Shown: positions 9,562 through 18,690, counted from the stretch's first letter. The stretch: DNA of 64,000 nt from an uncultured Lutibacter sp. (GCF_947495725.1 NZ_CANLZZ010000003.1:304341-368340), one strand, 5' to 3'. Notes: generated from the sequence alone by a model not told the origin. Made by a program: numbers and translations.

Positions 9562-11889
9562 TCAGCTTAAAATTGTTAGTTTGGCAAATTGAAGCAATAA
9601 CTTTTTAACTCCTACTGTTGCAAATCTTATTTCAGCTTTTTGATTTGCTCCCGAACCTTCCAAACTAAGAACCTCTCCTTTTCCAAATTTAGTGTGATTT
9701 ACTATATTACCAACAACAATTTTACTATCGAACAAATTAGTATTTGGATTGTTTTTTTTAATTACTTTTTTCAAGTTCTTTGGAGCCTGAAACTCAATTT
9801 TTGGTGGTGTATTTTTTTTAATTGGAGTTCGTTGAACTGGTTTTTTAAATCTTATTTTATTTTGTGGTACGCTTCCAAATATATCGTCATTTATAAATTT
9901 ATTTTGTGTTGGTACAATATTTTTTACAGTTAAATAGTCTAGAAATTTATCGTCTATTTCCTCTAAAAATCTACTTGGTTCACAATCAACTAATTTACCC
10001 CAGCGATATCTATTTTGAGAATAACACAAATATGCTTGTTTTTCGGCTCTAGTAAGTGCCACATAAAATAATCTTCTTTCTTCTTCTAATTCGCTTCTGG
10101 TGTTCATACTCATTGCTGAGGGAAATAAATTTTCCTCTAAGCCAACTATATAAACATAAGGAAATTCTAATCCTTTTGCTAAGTGAATTGTCATTAACGA
10201 AACCTTTGGAGAGTCATCTGTTGATTTTTTATCTAAATCTGAAGCTAAGGCCGCATCTTCTAAGAAAAAAGCTAAGGAGTCATCTTCTTTTTTTTCTTTT
10301 TGCTCATCGGTAAATCCTTTAATGGCATTTAATAATTCTTGAATATTTTCAACTTTACTAACACCTTCAGGAGTTCCATCTTGTTCTAAATCTTTAACTA
10401 ACCGTGTTTGTTTTACAACAAAATCTGCTACTTCAAATGCATTTTTAGTTTGTGCTTCAATTTGAAAATGTTTAATCATTGTAACAAAGTTGGTTAACTT
10501 TGTTTTTGTACCAGCATTTAAATTTATGTCTATTTGATTTAAATTACATAGTAATTCAAAAATGGACTTTTTATAATGATTAGCTGCAACAGACAATTTA
10601 TCAATTGTAGTTGCCCCTATTCCACGTGCCGGATAATTAATAACACGCTTTAATGCTTCTTCATCATTTGGATTAATCAATAAGCGAAGATATGATAATG
10701 TATCTTTAATTTCTTTTCTTTGATAAAATGAAAGTCCACCGTAAATTACATAATCAATATCTTTTTCACGAAGCGCATCTTCAATTGCTCTGGATTGCGC
10801 GTTGGTTCTATACAAAACTGCAAAATCGGAGTTTTTGAGTTGTAAATTCATTTTATTATCAAAAATTGAACTTGCAACAAATTTCCCCTCTTTTACTTCT
10901 GTAACAGTACGCATAACTTTTATTGGTTCTCCGTCACTATTTGCCGTCCAAACTTGTTTGTCTAATTTTGTTTTGTTTTTTGCAATTACACTATTAGCAG
11001 CTTCGACAATTGTATTAGATGATCTATAATTTTGTTCTAATTTAAATATTTTAACATCGTCATAGTTTTTCTGAAAATTTAAAATATTTTGAATATTAGC
11101 TCCCCTAAATGCATATATACTTTGAGAATCATCACCTACAACACAAATATTTTGAAATCTATCTGCCAAAGCTCGTACAATTAAATATTGCGAATGGTTT
11201 GTATCCTGATACTCATCTACTAAAATATACTTAAATCGTTCTTGATATTTGTAAAGTACCTCTGGAAATCTAGTTAATAATTCATTAGTTCTTAACAATA
11301 AATCATCAAAATCCATAGCTCCTGCTTTAAAACAACGTTCCACATAATGATGGTATATTTCTCCCATTTTTGGACGTTGTGTCATTTTATCAGCTTCAAT
11401 AAGCTCTGGATTTCCAAAATAAGCTTTAACTGTAATTAAACTATTTTTAAAAGATGAAATTCTACCAAGCACCTGTTTTGCTTTGTAAAGGTCTTTATCT
11501 AATTGCATTTCTTTAATAATAGAAGATAGCAATCGAACCGAGTCTTGTGTATCGTATATGGTGAAATTTGACGGATAACCTAAATGATGCCCTTCCGATC
11601 TTAAGATTCTTGCAAAAACTGAGTGAAATGTACCCATCCATAAATTTTTGGCTTCAGAGGCTCCAACAACATTTCCAATACGTTCTTTCATTTCTCTAGC
11701 CGCTTTATTGGTAAATGTTAATGCCAAAATATTAAACGCGTCGACACCTTCATTCATTAAATGAGCTATTCTAAAAGTTAAAACACGAGTTTTACCAGAA
11801 CCTGCCCCAGCGATAATAATCATTGGTCCATTTTTATGGATTACAGCAGCTTTTTGAGATTCGTTAAGGTTTTCTAAGTAGTTTATCAC
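9562..11889 (-). CDS. UvrD/PcrA-type 3'-5' DNA helicase
   Basis: Superfamily 1A helicase for DNA repair and removal of protein roadblocks. The 775 residues hold the Q motif LNESQKAAV (8-16), Walker A GAGSGKTRVL (about 28-37), motif Ia ALTFTNKAAREMKERIG, Walker B DEYQDTNHSQ (about 225), motif III GDDSQSIYAFRGA, motif IV YRSSNTIVEAAN, motif V TIHLAKGLEFPYVYIVGLEE and motif VI RRLFYVALTRA. The C-terminal 90 residues end in a Tudor-like domain (VGNIVNHTKFGKGEVLSLEG), as in PcrA. The start is GTG at 11887-11889; the reading begins MINYLENLNESQ. It is probably monocistronic with its own promoter. Confidence 0.93.
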   Translation of the reverse strand: MINYLENLNESQKAAVIHKNGPMIIIAGAGSGKTRVLTFRIAHLMNEGVDAFNILALTFTNKAAREMKERIGNVVGASEAKNLWMGTFHSVFARILRSEGHHLGYPSNFTIYDTQDSVRLLSSIIKEMQLDKDLYKAKQVLGRISSFKNSLITVKAYFGNPELIEADKMTQRPKMGEIYHHYVERCFKAGAMDFDDLLLRTNELLTRFPEVLYKYQERFKYILVDEYQDTNHSQYLIVRALADRFQNICVVGDDSQSIYAFRGANIQNILNFQKNYDDVKIFKLEQNYRSSNTIVEAANSVIAKNKTKLDKQVWTANSDGEPIKVMRTVTEVKEGKFVASSIFDNKMNLQLKNSDFAVLYRTNAQSRAIEDALREKDIDYVIYGGLSFYQRKEIKDTLSYLRLLINPNDEEALKRVINYPARGIGATTIDKLSVAANHYKKSIFELLCNLNQIDINLNAGTKTKLTNFVTMIKHFQIEAQTKNAFEVADFVVKQTRLVKDLEQDGTPEGVSKVENIQELLNAIKGFTDEQKEKKEDDSLAFFLEDAALASDLDKKSTDDSPKVSLMTIHLAKGLEFPYVYIVGLEENLFPSAMSMNTRSELEEERRLFYVALTRAEKQAYLCYSQNRYRWGKLVDCEPSRFLEEIDDKFLDYLTVKNIVPTQNKFINDDIFGSVPQNKIRFKKPVQRTPIKKNTPPKIEFQAPKNLKKVIKKNNPNTNLFDSKIVVGNIVNHTKFGKGEVLSLEGSGANQKAEIRFATVGVKKLLLQFAKLTILS

Positions 11890-11906
11890 AGGAATTCTTT
11901 AAAATT

Positions 11907-11937
11907 CAAAAATACTATTACAAATTAAGTTGGGCAA
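11907..11937 (-). promoter_or_regulatory. Helicase gene promoter
   Basis: TATTTTTG on the minus strand (11907-11914) has TTG (11935-11937) 20 bp upstream, a good Bacteroidota -33/-7 pair. It lies 18 bp before the GTG start. Confidence 0.6.
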
Positions 11938-11957
11938 TAAAAGTTATTGACAAATAA

Positions 11958-13184
11958 TTATTTAACATTATTATATAATAATTTTAACTGATTTACAAAA
12001 ATTAGGATAAGCCCAAGAACTATAAAAAAACTAAAAATTAACATAAAAATATGGAAATAAGTTATTGCTGAAATTCCTATTAAAAATGTTCCACCTTGCG
12101 AAAAAAGAAGAATTTCGGATAATAAAATACCAACTAAAAACAAATTCAATCCTATTTTAGCGAATAATGATTTAAAATTAAAGACATTGGCCTGTTTTAA
12201 AATCAATAATAAAGTAACACTCATAAATGCTAATGTAAACAAATGTAAATAGCCAATTATAAAATAAGGTTTCAACGCTATAGATTTTTTTACAAAATAA
12301 GGAAAGGATGATAATAATTGCGCTATAATTTTAAAACTAAATGCAATCATTGCATAACTTAATAAGTATTTCGCCACCAAATCCCATGTTATTAATCTAA
12401 ATGTACTAATAAGAATTTTAATTAAATACCACATGGCTATTAATTGTAAAATTGCCGACAAAAGTCCAATAACATTAAATATTACTTGATCTGTGCTCCA
12501 CAAAACAGATAAAAAATAAGCTGGAATACAAGCAATATTTAAAAAAATAAAAAAATATTTTTGATTTTTAATTGATAATTCGATGCTTTGTTTTTTAAGT
12601 ATTTTAAATAGTATTCCAAATAGGCAAAAAACAAAAAAACCATTGTATAAAAAATGCAAATAAAAATAAACTGTATTATAATACAACTCTGTTTTACCTT
12701 GGGTAACAATTACAAATGCTAAAAACCATGTTGCTAAACTTGATATTAAATAATAATAAATTCCAAATCTTATAAATTTTGTAGAAACATCTTCGCCTTT
12801 AATATCTTTCAATAATTGAAATGATAAAACATATGTTGTTATACCAAATACTGAAAGTAATGCTATAGAAAAAGCCTTGTAACCACTTAATAAAAAACTA
12901 AATAACATTAGTGTAATGGAAATAACACTAATTGCTAGCGTAATGCTATAAACTCTTCTGATTAAATTCTCTTTTGGAATAAAATAGTTAAAAATTGCAC
13001 CAATTGTGGCTAAATATCCCCAACCTAAAAAAGCTACATGAGAATGACCCTGCACTAAATTTTTGTAGGAAATAATGTTAGAAGGAAATGCAAAATTCCA
13101 ACGTAAAACCAATCCATAGATTGCAGAAAATATGAATAACAAAAATGAAAACAAAAAAAGTCCTCTTGAATATTTTTGAAGCAT
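11958..13184 (-). CDS. Polytopic inner-membrane protein with conserved-looking histidines
   Basis: I do not recognise a named gene. The start is taken at ATG 13184 (MLQKYSRGLFLFSF), giving 408 residues; a TTG five codons upstream is the only alternative. There are about 12 hydrophobic segments. Histidines lie near membrane segments in VQGHSHVAFLGWGYLATIG (about 45-60), FYLHFLYNGFFVF and GYLHLFTLAFMS. The HxH...GW pattern in the second helix resembles haem-copper-oxidase-like and NnrS-like membrane proteins, so a haem- or metal-linked role is possible but unproven. No operon partner: uvrD follows on the same strand after a gap with its own promoter, and the FadL-like gene upstream ends in a terminator. 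Confidence 0.7.
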   Translation of the reverse strand: MLQKYSRGLFLFSFLLFIFSAIYGLVLRWNFAFPSNIISYKNLVQGHSHVAFLGWGYLATIGAIFNYFIPKENLIRRVYSITLAISVISITLMLFSFLLSGYKAFSIALLSVFGITTYVLSFQLLKDIKGEDVSTKFIRFGIYYYLISSLATWFLAFVIVTQGKTELYYNTVYFYLHFLYNGFFVFCLFGILFKILKKQSIELSIKNQKYFFIFLNIACIPAYFLSVLWSTDQVIFNVIGLLSAILQLIAMWYLIKILISTFRLITWDLVAKYLLSYAMIAFSFKIIAQLLSSFPYFVKKSIALKPYFIIGYLHLFTLAFMSVTLLLILKQANVFNFKSLFAKIGLNLFLVGILLSEILLFSQGGTFLIGISAITYFHIFMLIFSFFIVLGLILIFVNQLKLLYNNVK

Positions 13185-13228
13185 ATTACAAATAAACAAG
13201 AAAAAAAATTATTCTCTTAAATTTTGAA

Positions 13229-13263
13229 TAAAAAAAAACGACTTCAAATGAAGCCGTTTTTTA
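13229..13263 (-). terminator. Terminator after the FadL-like gene
   Basis: The imperfect stem CGACTTC/GAAGCCG (13239-13256) is flanked by an A run and a T run. On the minus strand it lies about 25 bp past the stop. Confidence 0.7.
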
Positions 13264-13286
13264 AAATTGAGGTAATTAAAATAATT

Positions 13287-14684
13287 TTATTTATTAAAGG
13301 TATATGAAAAACCAAACATTATCATGCTTGTTGACATTTCATAACCAACTTCACTATTTGGAACAACTCCAAGTGGATTGCTTGTTGCATCCCAAGGTCC
13401 ATCAGGCATACCATCTCCATTAAAATCAATTGCTGGTGTTGGATTTAACAAGCTACCTGAAGTTTTCCCATCACTTTTACCATAATGAAAAACTCCATTA
13501 AGTTCAAAGTTATTATTTATTTCATATCCAAACCCTAATTGAAAGGCATTTGCAATAATTGCAGTTGCTGGTGTTGAGAAAAACGCTAATTCTTCGTCTA
13601 TTGGATTACTACTATATGTATATCCAACTCTTAAAGGCATTTTTTCTATTCCTTTGTATTGTAAACCAACAGAAATTATATCTATGTTTTTCCAACCAAA
13701 ACCTTTAACTGCTCCGGTAGGAAATCCATTATCTGCAATCACCCAACCTTTTTCAGAAAATCCATCGGTATTTTCGTAATCTACCATTCTATAATCCAAT
13801 GCAATATCAATCATTTCATTTGAGTATCCTGTACCAAAAGATAAGATTGCAGGATAATCCATATTAAATGAAGCATCTGGTGCAGATGAACCATCTAAAT
13901 AAGTATTATTAAATTCCAAGTCACCAAACGATTGTGTTGTTTTATATGAAGCTCCTAACTTAAAACCTCCATCAGACTCATAAAATACACCTATCTGTGC
14001 TCCAATTCCAATTGCTGATGCTTTATCACTTACTGGATAACCTAAAGTTTGACTAGGTGATGCAATTGGGTTTGGTGCTAATTCTAATGCTCCATAATTA
14101 ATAGTTGGTTGTATCCCAACAGAAAAATTATCTGAAATTTCATAAGCCCAAGTTAAACCAATTTGCAACAACATATAATCTGATTCTAAATGTCCAAAAC
14201 CTCCTGCCATTTGTGGAAAGTTGATTGGATTAACAGGCGCTGATGGATCAAAATTTGGATTGCCATTTCCCATTCTATCTTGTGGATAATTATTATTTTG
14301 AGGAAATGTTACCCCAAAACCGCTAATTCCAAATGCAGAAACACCAAAAGTATGTTTACTATCTTCTTTACCCCAAACCATTGCTAAAGCTGGCATTGGA
14401 GACACACCTCTATCATCCTCAGTAACTCCAGATAATGGTCCATAAGAAGAACTTAACTCTGGTGATGAAAAGAATAAACCTAAATCAAAATTTAATATTT
14501 TGTTATCAAATGTAGAAATTGCTGCGGGGTTCCATTGTAAGGCCCCACTTATATCTATTGGCTGAGCGGTAGCAGCACCTCCCATTGACATATTAACTGC
14601 ACCAACACCTTGCATTATGTGTCCAGCTTGCGCAAAAGTTGCAGTTGTAAATAATAAAACTATTAATCTTAATAAATTTTTCAT
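13287..14684 (-). CDS. OmpP1/FadL/TodX-family outer-membrane transporter
   Basis: Beta-barrel porin family for uptake of fatty acids and other hydrophobic compounds. The 465-residue precursor has a signal peptide (MKNLLRLIVLLFTTATFAQA, cleavage near 20). It continues into the family N-terminal hatch GHIMQGVGAVNMSMGGAATA and the signature WNPAAIS (about 51-57). Alternating amphipathic strands fill the rest, and the C-terminus ends in an aromatic strand (MIMFGFSYTFNK) typical of barrel proteins. An Asp-rich loop DFNGDGMPDGPWD (about 422-434) resembles a calcium-binding turn. The gene is monocistronic, and its upstream region contains two related palindromes that may be operators. Confidence 0.88.
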   Translation of the reverse strand: MKNLLRLIVLLFTTATFAQAGHIMQGVGAVNMSMGGAATAQPIDISGALQWNPAAISTFDNKILNFDLGLFFSSPELSSSYGPLSGVTEDDRGVSPMPALAMVWGKEDSKHTFGVSAFGISGFGVTFPQNNNYPQDRMGNGNPNFDPSAPVNPINFPQMAGGFGHLESDYMLLQIGLTWAYEISDNFSVGIQPTINYGALELAPNPIASPSQTLGYPVSDKASAIGIGAQIGVFYESDGGFKLGASYKTTQSFGDLEFNNTYLDGSSAPDASFNMDYPAILSFGTGYSNEMIDIALDYRMVDYENTDGFSEKGWVIADNGFPTGAVKGFGWKNIDIISVGLQYKGIEKMPLRVGYTYSSNPIDEELAFFSTPATAIIANAFQLGFGYEINNNFELNGVFHYGKSDGKTSGSLLNPTPAIDFNGDGMPDGPWDATSNPLGVVPNSEVGYEMSTSMIMFGFSYTFNK

Positions 14685-14792
14685 AAATATAATATTTGTT
14701 TAACTTAGTTTAGTTTTCGAAAAAACATAAGCCTTGTAGCTTATTTTAGTTATCCGATAATCAAATCTAAAAAGATTCATATGGATTATTGC

Positions 14793-14833
14793 TGACAATT
14801 GTCATTATATTTTTTATATAGGGTTACAATTGT
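14793..14833. promoter_or_regulatory. Paired ACAATTGT palindromes upstream of the FadL-like gene
   Basis: A perfect 12-bp palindrome TGACAATTGTCA lies at 14793-14804. The same 8-bp core ACAATTGT recurs at 14826-14833. The centres are 31 bp apart, about three helical turns, in the divergent gap. This looks like a dimeric-repressor operator pair, but the regulator is unknown. Confidence 0.4.
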
Positions 14834-14912
14834 TACATAACTCAAGGCCTAATTTTATTTTAATTAAAAATAAATAATTAAAATTATTATATCAACAATA
14901 ATGATATTTATA

Positions 14913-14943
14913 TTGTGGATTAATAATACAAAGCATATTTTTG
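14913..14943 (+). promoter_or_regulatory. Promoter of the 14962 gene
   Basis: TTG at 14913-14915, a 20-bp spacer and TATTTTTG at 14936-14943 give a full Bacteroidota -33/-7 match. The box ends 18 bp before the ATG. Confidence 0.65.
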
Positions 14944-14961
14944 AATAGAAATTTATAACAA

Positions 14962-15483
14962 ATGGACCTAGATAGAATTATTGATTTATTAAGTTATACT
15001 ATACCAACAATTGTAACTGGTATAATAGCTTATTATTTTTTTTTAAATCATACTCGAAATGAAGAACGAAAATTAAAACTTTCCATGCTTAAAGAAAATC
15101 AAAAACAAGCTTTACCAATAAAACTGCAAGCTTATGAGCGTATGACCTTATTTTTAGAACGTTTAAACCCGTCTAATTTACTATTAAGAGTAACATCTAT
15201 AAATAATGATAAAGATGCTTATGTTATAAGCTTAATTAATACAATTGAACAAGAGTTTGAACACAATTTATCACAGCAAATATATATATCAGATAAATGT
15301 TGGAGTGTTATTGTTGCTTCAAAAAATGCGACTGCTCAAATTATAAAAAAAACTTCAGAAGATATTTCATTAAAAAACGCTCAAGAATTGAGAGAAGCTA
15401 TCTTAAAAAAAATGTTAGAAGTTGCTCCTCCGAGTAAAACAGCACTGGCATTTATAAAAGATGAAGTAAAAAATATGATATAA
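14962..15483 (+). CDS. Uncharacterised membrane-anchored protein
   Basis: A 173-residue protein I cannot assign to a named function. One transmembrane helix lies at about 10-28 (LSYTIPTIVTGIIAYYFFL). A charged, mostly helical cytoplasmic part follows, beginning NHTRNEERKLKLSMLKENQK. The soluble part contains LQAYERMTLFLERLNPSNLL and ends with a helical tail (KTALAFIKDEVKNMI). Proteins of this layout are common as single genes in Flavobacteriaceae. It has its own promoter and is closed by a terminator shared with the convergent btuG-like gene, so it is monocistronic. Confidence 0.75.
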   Translation: MDLDRIIDLLSYTIPTIVTGIIAYYFFLNHTRNEERKLKLSMLKENQKQALPIKLQAYERMTLFLERLNPSNLLLRVTSINNDKDAYVISLINTIEQEFEHNLSQQIYISDKCWSVIVASKNATAQIIKKTSEDISLKNAQELREAILKKMLEVAPPSKTALAFIKDEVKNMI

Positions 15484-15513
15484 AAAAAGCCGCCCTTGGG
15501 CGACCTTTTTCAT
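15484..15513. terminator. Bidirectional terminator
   Basis: GCCGCCC pairs with GGGCGAC (one G-U or mismatch) between an A run and a T run. It sits between the convergent 14962 gene and the btuB-btuG operon. Confidence 0.8.
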
Positions 15514-15530
15514 ACTTTTTATTTAACTGA

Positions 15531-16598
15531 TTAGTTAAAGTATATTTTTGAAGCGTTAATAGGCGCTTTTAATGTTTGAGTATTTGTTTTTGTACTTATA
15601 TCAAATACTTTCATATCTGCTTCACTTGCATAATCTTTAGCATCTAATACAAATAATTCACTATTATTTACAGCCATTCCGTAAAAAGTAGTTACAGATG
15701 ACTCTAATAATTCACTTGCAGGTAATGTTGTTGCCGATTGAGAAACCTCATAAACTTTACTGCCTATATTATAATATAAATTAGCTGAGTTACCTACTAG
15801 TGCACTTGGATGAATTCCTGTGTCAAATTCAAGTTTGGAAGAAATTGCATTTGATGTTGTATTTATTTTTACAATTGAAGCTAAAGTTTCATTTCCTGTC
15901 CATGCTGCTTTACCTTCACATAAAACAACTAAATTTCCTGAATTATCAATTAATAAATCATCTGGTAAATCATTTACAGTAATTTCAGTAGTTGCTTCTG
16001 TTGCAATGTTTATAACAGTTACAATATTATTTGTTCCATTTCCTCCTTTATGAGAAACAAATAACTTTCCATTAGCTTCAATAATTCTTTCAACTCCAAT
16101 TGAAACCGAAATTGTACTTGTTACTTCATAAGTGTTTAAATCTACAACAGCAATATAATCATCATCAACGTCCGCTCCATATACACCTTCAGCCCAGTTT
16201 GTTACATAACCTTTATCTCCAACAATTGTCATATATCTTGGTTTTTTTAAACCAGTTGTAATTTCTCCAAGTTTTTCAAAAGTATATCTATCAACTACTG
16301 AAATTGTATTTGCGTTATCTACAACAATAAATGCTCTAGAATCATCAAAAGCTATTGATTGAACAAAAATACCTAAATCTTCATTATTTACTTTTTTATA
16401 AATAAGACTCTCTGTAGTTGAGTAATCATTTGAAACATAATAGGTAGAACCAGAAATACCGCTAAAAGTACCTTCACCACTTACAATAATTCCATTTTCA
16501 TAATCACCTTTTGGTAATTGAGGTTCATCGTCATCATCACACGATACACATATTATACTTAGTAAAAATAAGCTAAGTAAGAATTTACTGATTTTCAT
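15531..16598 (-). CDS. BtuG-like cobalamin-binding surface lipoprotein (YncE-like beta-propeller)
   Basis: A 355-residue lipoprotein. The signal peptide ends in the lipobox IICVSC with Cys20, followed at once by four Asp (CDDDDEPQ). Acidic residues just after the lipidated Cys are typical of surface-export signals in Flavobacteriia. The rest consists of repeated blades of the YVTN/YncE propeller type (AFIVVDNANTISVVDRYTFE, KGYVTNWAEGVYG, KLFVSHKGGNGTNNIVTVIN). It begins 3 bp after btuB in a transcript led by a cobalamin riboswitch. In Bacteroides, BtuG is a surface propeller lipoprotein that captures B12 and hands it to BtuB. The fold, location and context here are the same, so I infer this role. 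Sequence identity to BtuG could not be tested. Confidence 0.75.
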   Translation of the reverse strand: MKISKFLLSLFLLSIICVSCDDDDEPQLPKGDYENGIIVSGEGTFSGISGSTYYVSNDYSTTESLIYKKVNNEDLGIFVQSIAFDDSRAFIVVDNANTISVVDRYTFEKLGEITTGLKKPRYMTIVGDKGYVTNWAEGVYGADVDDDYIAVVDLNTYEVTSTISVSIGVERIIEANGKLFVSHKGGNGTNNIVTVINIATEATTEITVNDLPDDLLIDNSGNLVVLCEGKAAWTGNETLASIVKINTTSNAISSKLEFDTGIHPSALVGNSANLYYNIGSKVYEVSQSATTLPASELLESSVTTFYGMAVNNSELFVLDAKDYASEADMKVFDISTKTNTQTLKAPINASKIYFN

Positions 16599-16601
16599 AA
16601 T

Positions 16602-18461
16602 TTAAAATTTATAGTTTATGTTAATATTAAAATTTCTATTAGGCATTGGTCTACTTGGTAAAACTTGGTATTCTTTATTGAACACATTGTTTACTTTTAC
16701 TCCTAAGATTAAGTTCTTATTTTCTTTTTGAATTAATTTATAACCAATACCTACATTTCCAACATTGTAATAAGGTACAGTGTAATTGTCTAAATTATCT
16801 GTTGTTGTATAGATATCACCGGTAAATAAATGTTGATAAAAAGCGTTTATTCTTTTATAAGAATAGCTTAAACTACCATTTGCCAAATGCTTAGGTACAT
16901 ATGTCAAAAATTTATCTGTGCTTTTATCTTTAGCAATGGTATAACTGTAATTGATTGTAAAATTAAAAAGGTGTTGATTAATATACTTGTTAACAGCTGC
17001 AGTAAATTCTATACCTTTATTAACTGCTTCTGCTACATTAATTGGAGTCCAATCGTTTGGTTTTTCTGGATCTACTCCTGGAGTCCAAACAATTTTATCT
17101 TTAGAATTTATGAAGTATACACCTAGGTCTAACTTAATTTCATTGGTTTTATAACCTAAGCCAAATTCACCTTGCAAAGAAGATTCTGGAATTAAATCTA
17201 AATTGCCCAACGCTGGCCAATACAAATCGTTATATGTTGGCACTCTATAATTTTTAGACCCGTTGAATCTTACAAAAGTATTTCTTACAGGTTTTATCTC
17301 AGCACCTAACGCAAATACAAAAGGCACATTATAATCCGAATTAAAGTCTTTCCTCACCTTCGCGTTCAAAGAACCTATATTTTCAATGTTTTGAGTATAA
17401 ATAAGCGATTGTGAAAATTGCTTTCTGTTTTTTTCTTCAATTTGATCTGTTTTACCCAGAATAGATTCCAATTCAGTAAATGTTTCAATACTTGAGTTTG
17501 GAGATATTTTATAGTTGAAATTGTAATTTAGTAAATATCTTTTTGATTTTCCAAAGCTATAATCGTTAAGATTCTTGTCTGCAAAATACCTGTATTCTTG
17601 AGTTAAATAAGCAAATTTAACTTCGTGGGTAAATTCATTTTTATGGTAACGATATCCCAGTAAATTTCTAAAATTAAAATCCTTATATTTTTCTTTTGCT
17701 GCAGAAGGATTTGGAAGTGTTCCTGAAAATTCTCGATTTCCATTAAATTTTGATGAAATAGCACTAATTTTACTAAAATTATTAAGTTTATAAGCAAAAC
17801 CTAACGTAAAACTTAGATTTTCATAAGAACCATTTTCATTTTTTAACCCGTTAGTTCCTAACCACTTATAATCATTCTCAGATTGATTGTAAGAAACTCC
17901 AATTTTTGTGGCTATTTTCTCATTACCGTATGAAAATTTGTATAAATTACTATAAGTATTAAAACTTCCTACTGAAGAAACTAGTTGATTATTAAAATGT
18001 TTTCCAAAACGTAATTGATCATTTAAATGTACCGTACCTCCAATAGCTCCTGATCCAAATTCAATACTTCCACCACCACTTCTAACATTAATATTATCAA
18101 TTAAATTTACAGTTAAAGCATTAAAACCTGTTTGTCCATTGTTAATAGAATTTATATTAATTCCGTTCCAAACAACCACAGTATTTGAAGAACTTGTACC
18201 TCTAAAACTTGGTGAACTGGTTCCTCCCGAACCGTATTCTTTAATATAAATTGGCGTATTATATCTCAATAAGGTTGTGAATGATTCCGTATTTTTTACA
18301 ATTACAGAATCTGATAAATTTAAAACTTTATACCCTTTGGAATGCTTTTGTAGTTTTACCGAACTTAAGTTTACAACTTTTAATTCTTGAATACTATCTA
18401 ACTGAGCAAAAGATTTGCTTCCAACCAAAAAAATAAAAACTAATAGTATATATTTCATCAT
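16602..18461 (-). CDS. btuB: TonB-dependent vitamin B12 receptor BtuB
   Basis: Outer-membrane active transporter for cobalamins and cobinamides. The 619-residue precursor has a signal peptide (MMKYILLVFIFLVGSKSFAQ). The plug domain covers about 45-140 (PSFRGTSSSNTVVVWNGINI, then NVRSGGGSIEFGSGAIGG). A 22-strand-type barrel follows and ends in an aromatic C-terminal residue (NFNININYKF). Specificity comes from context: a cobalamin riboswitch lies directly upstream, a BtuG-like lipoprotein 3 bp downstream, and cobUTSC is divergent. Two ATG codons are adjacent (18461 and 18458). Unusually for this phylum, a GGAG Shine-Dalgarno-like sequence lies 10 nt before the first ATG, inside a small hairpin. 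Confidence 0.92.
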   Translation of the reverse strand: MMKYILLVFIFLVGSKSFAQLDSIQELKVVNLSSVKLQKHSKGYKVLNLSDSVIVKNTESFTTLLRYNTPIYIKEYGSGGTSSPSFRGTSSSNTVVVWNGININSINNGQTGFNALTVNLIDNINVRSGGGSIEFGSGAIGGTVHLNDQLRFGKHFNNQLVSSVGSFNTYSNLYKFSYGNEKIATKIGVSYNQSENDYKWLGTNGLKNENGSYENLSFTLGFAYKLNNFSKISAISSKFNGNREFSGTLPNPSAAKEKYKDFNFRNLLGYRYHKNEFTHEVKFAYLTQEYRYFADKNLNDYSFGKSKRYLLNYNFNYKISPNSSIETFTELESILGKTDQIEEKNRKQFSQSLIYTQNIENIGSLNAKVRKDFNSDYNVPFVFALGAEIKPVRNTFVRFNGSKNYRVPTYNDLYWPALGNLDLIPESSLQGEFGLGYKTNEIKLDLGVYFINSKDKIVWTPGVDPEKPNDWTPINVAEAVNKGIEFTAAVNKYINQHLFNFTINYSYTIAKDKSTDKFLTYVPKHLANGSLSYSYKRINAFYQHLFTGDIYTTTDNLDNYTVPYYNVGNVGIGYKLIQKENKNLILGVKVNNVFNKEYQVLPSRPMPNRNFNININYKF

Positions 18462-18465
18462 AATA

Positions 18466-18481
18466 ACCTTTCTCCCGAAAG
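18466..18481 (-). promoter_or_regulatory. Riboswitch expression-platform hairpin with SD-like GGAG
   Basis: On the transcript, CUUUC GGGA GAAAG can fold over the stretch containing GGAG (complement of 18472-18475), 10 nt before the btuB ATG. This suggests translational control by sequestering the ribosome-binding site. Confidence 0.45.
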
Positions 18482-18496
18482 TTTTAATTAATTAGA

Positions 18497-18677
18497 TTTT
18501 GGCAGGTCTCCTGGCTTGCGTATTGTTATTTACCTTCCCGTTATAAACAGTGGTTTAAGTTTTAATAACAACCGTCGATTTTACCGACTAAGCTTACAGT
18601 TGCGGGAACAGCGTTGGATTTTAACCAACTTCCCTTTTAACTCGTTTTATGCGAAATAAAATTCGAGAACCATAATC
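18497..18677 (-). promoter_or_regulatory. Cobalamin (AdoCbl) riboswitch
   Basis: Read on the minus strand, all diagnostic pieces occur in order: AAAAGGGAAGTTGGTTAAAA, ATCCAACGCTGTTCCCGCAA, CTGTAAGC, CCACTGTTTATAACGGGAAGG and the B12 box AGCCAGGAGACCTGCC (18501-18516). The 3' end is about 40 nt before the btuB ATG. High coenzyme B12 is expected to shut off btuB and the BtuG-like gene. The 5' limit is set from the promoter box at 18683-18690. Confidence 0.95.
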
Positions 18678-18682
18678 GGCTG

Positions 18683-18690
18683 CAAAAATA
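18683..18690 (-). promoter_or_regulatory. btuB-btuG operon promoter -7 box
   Basis: TATTTTTG on the minus strand, a perfect TAnnTTTG, lies just upstream of the riboswitch aptamer. Confidence 0.6.

Noticed and set aside
9640..10313. Plus-strand open frames within the helicase gene
   Set aside because: They are Phe/Leu/Trp-rich low-complexity reverse readings of the helicase gene with no family features. Similar antisense frames across the window were dropped for the same reason.
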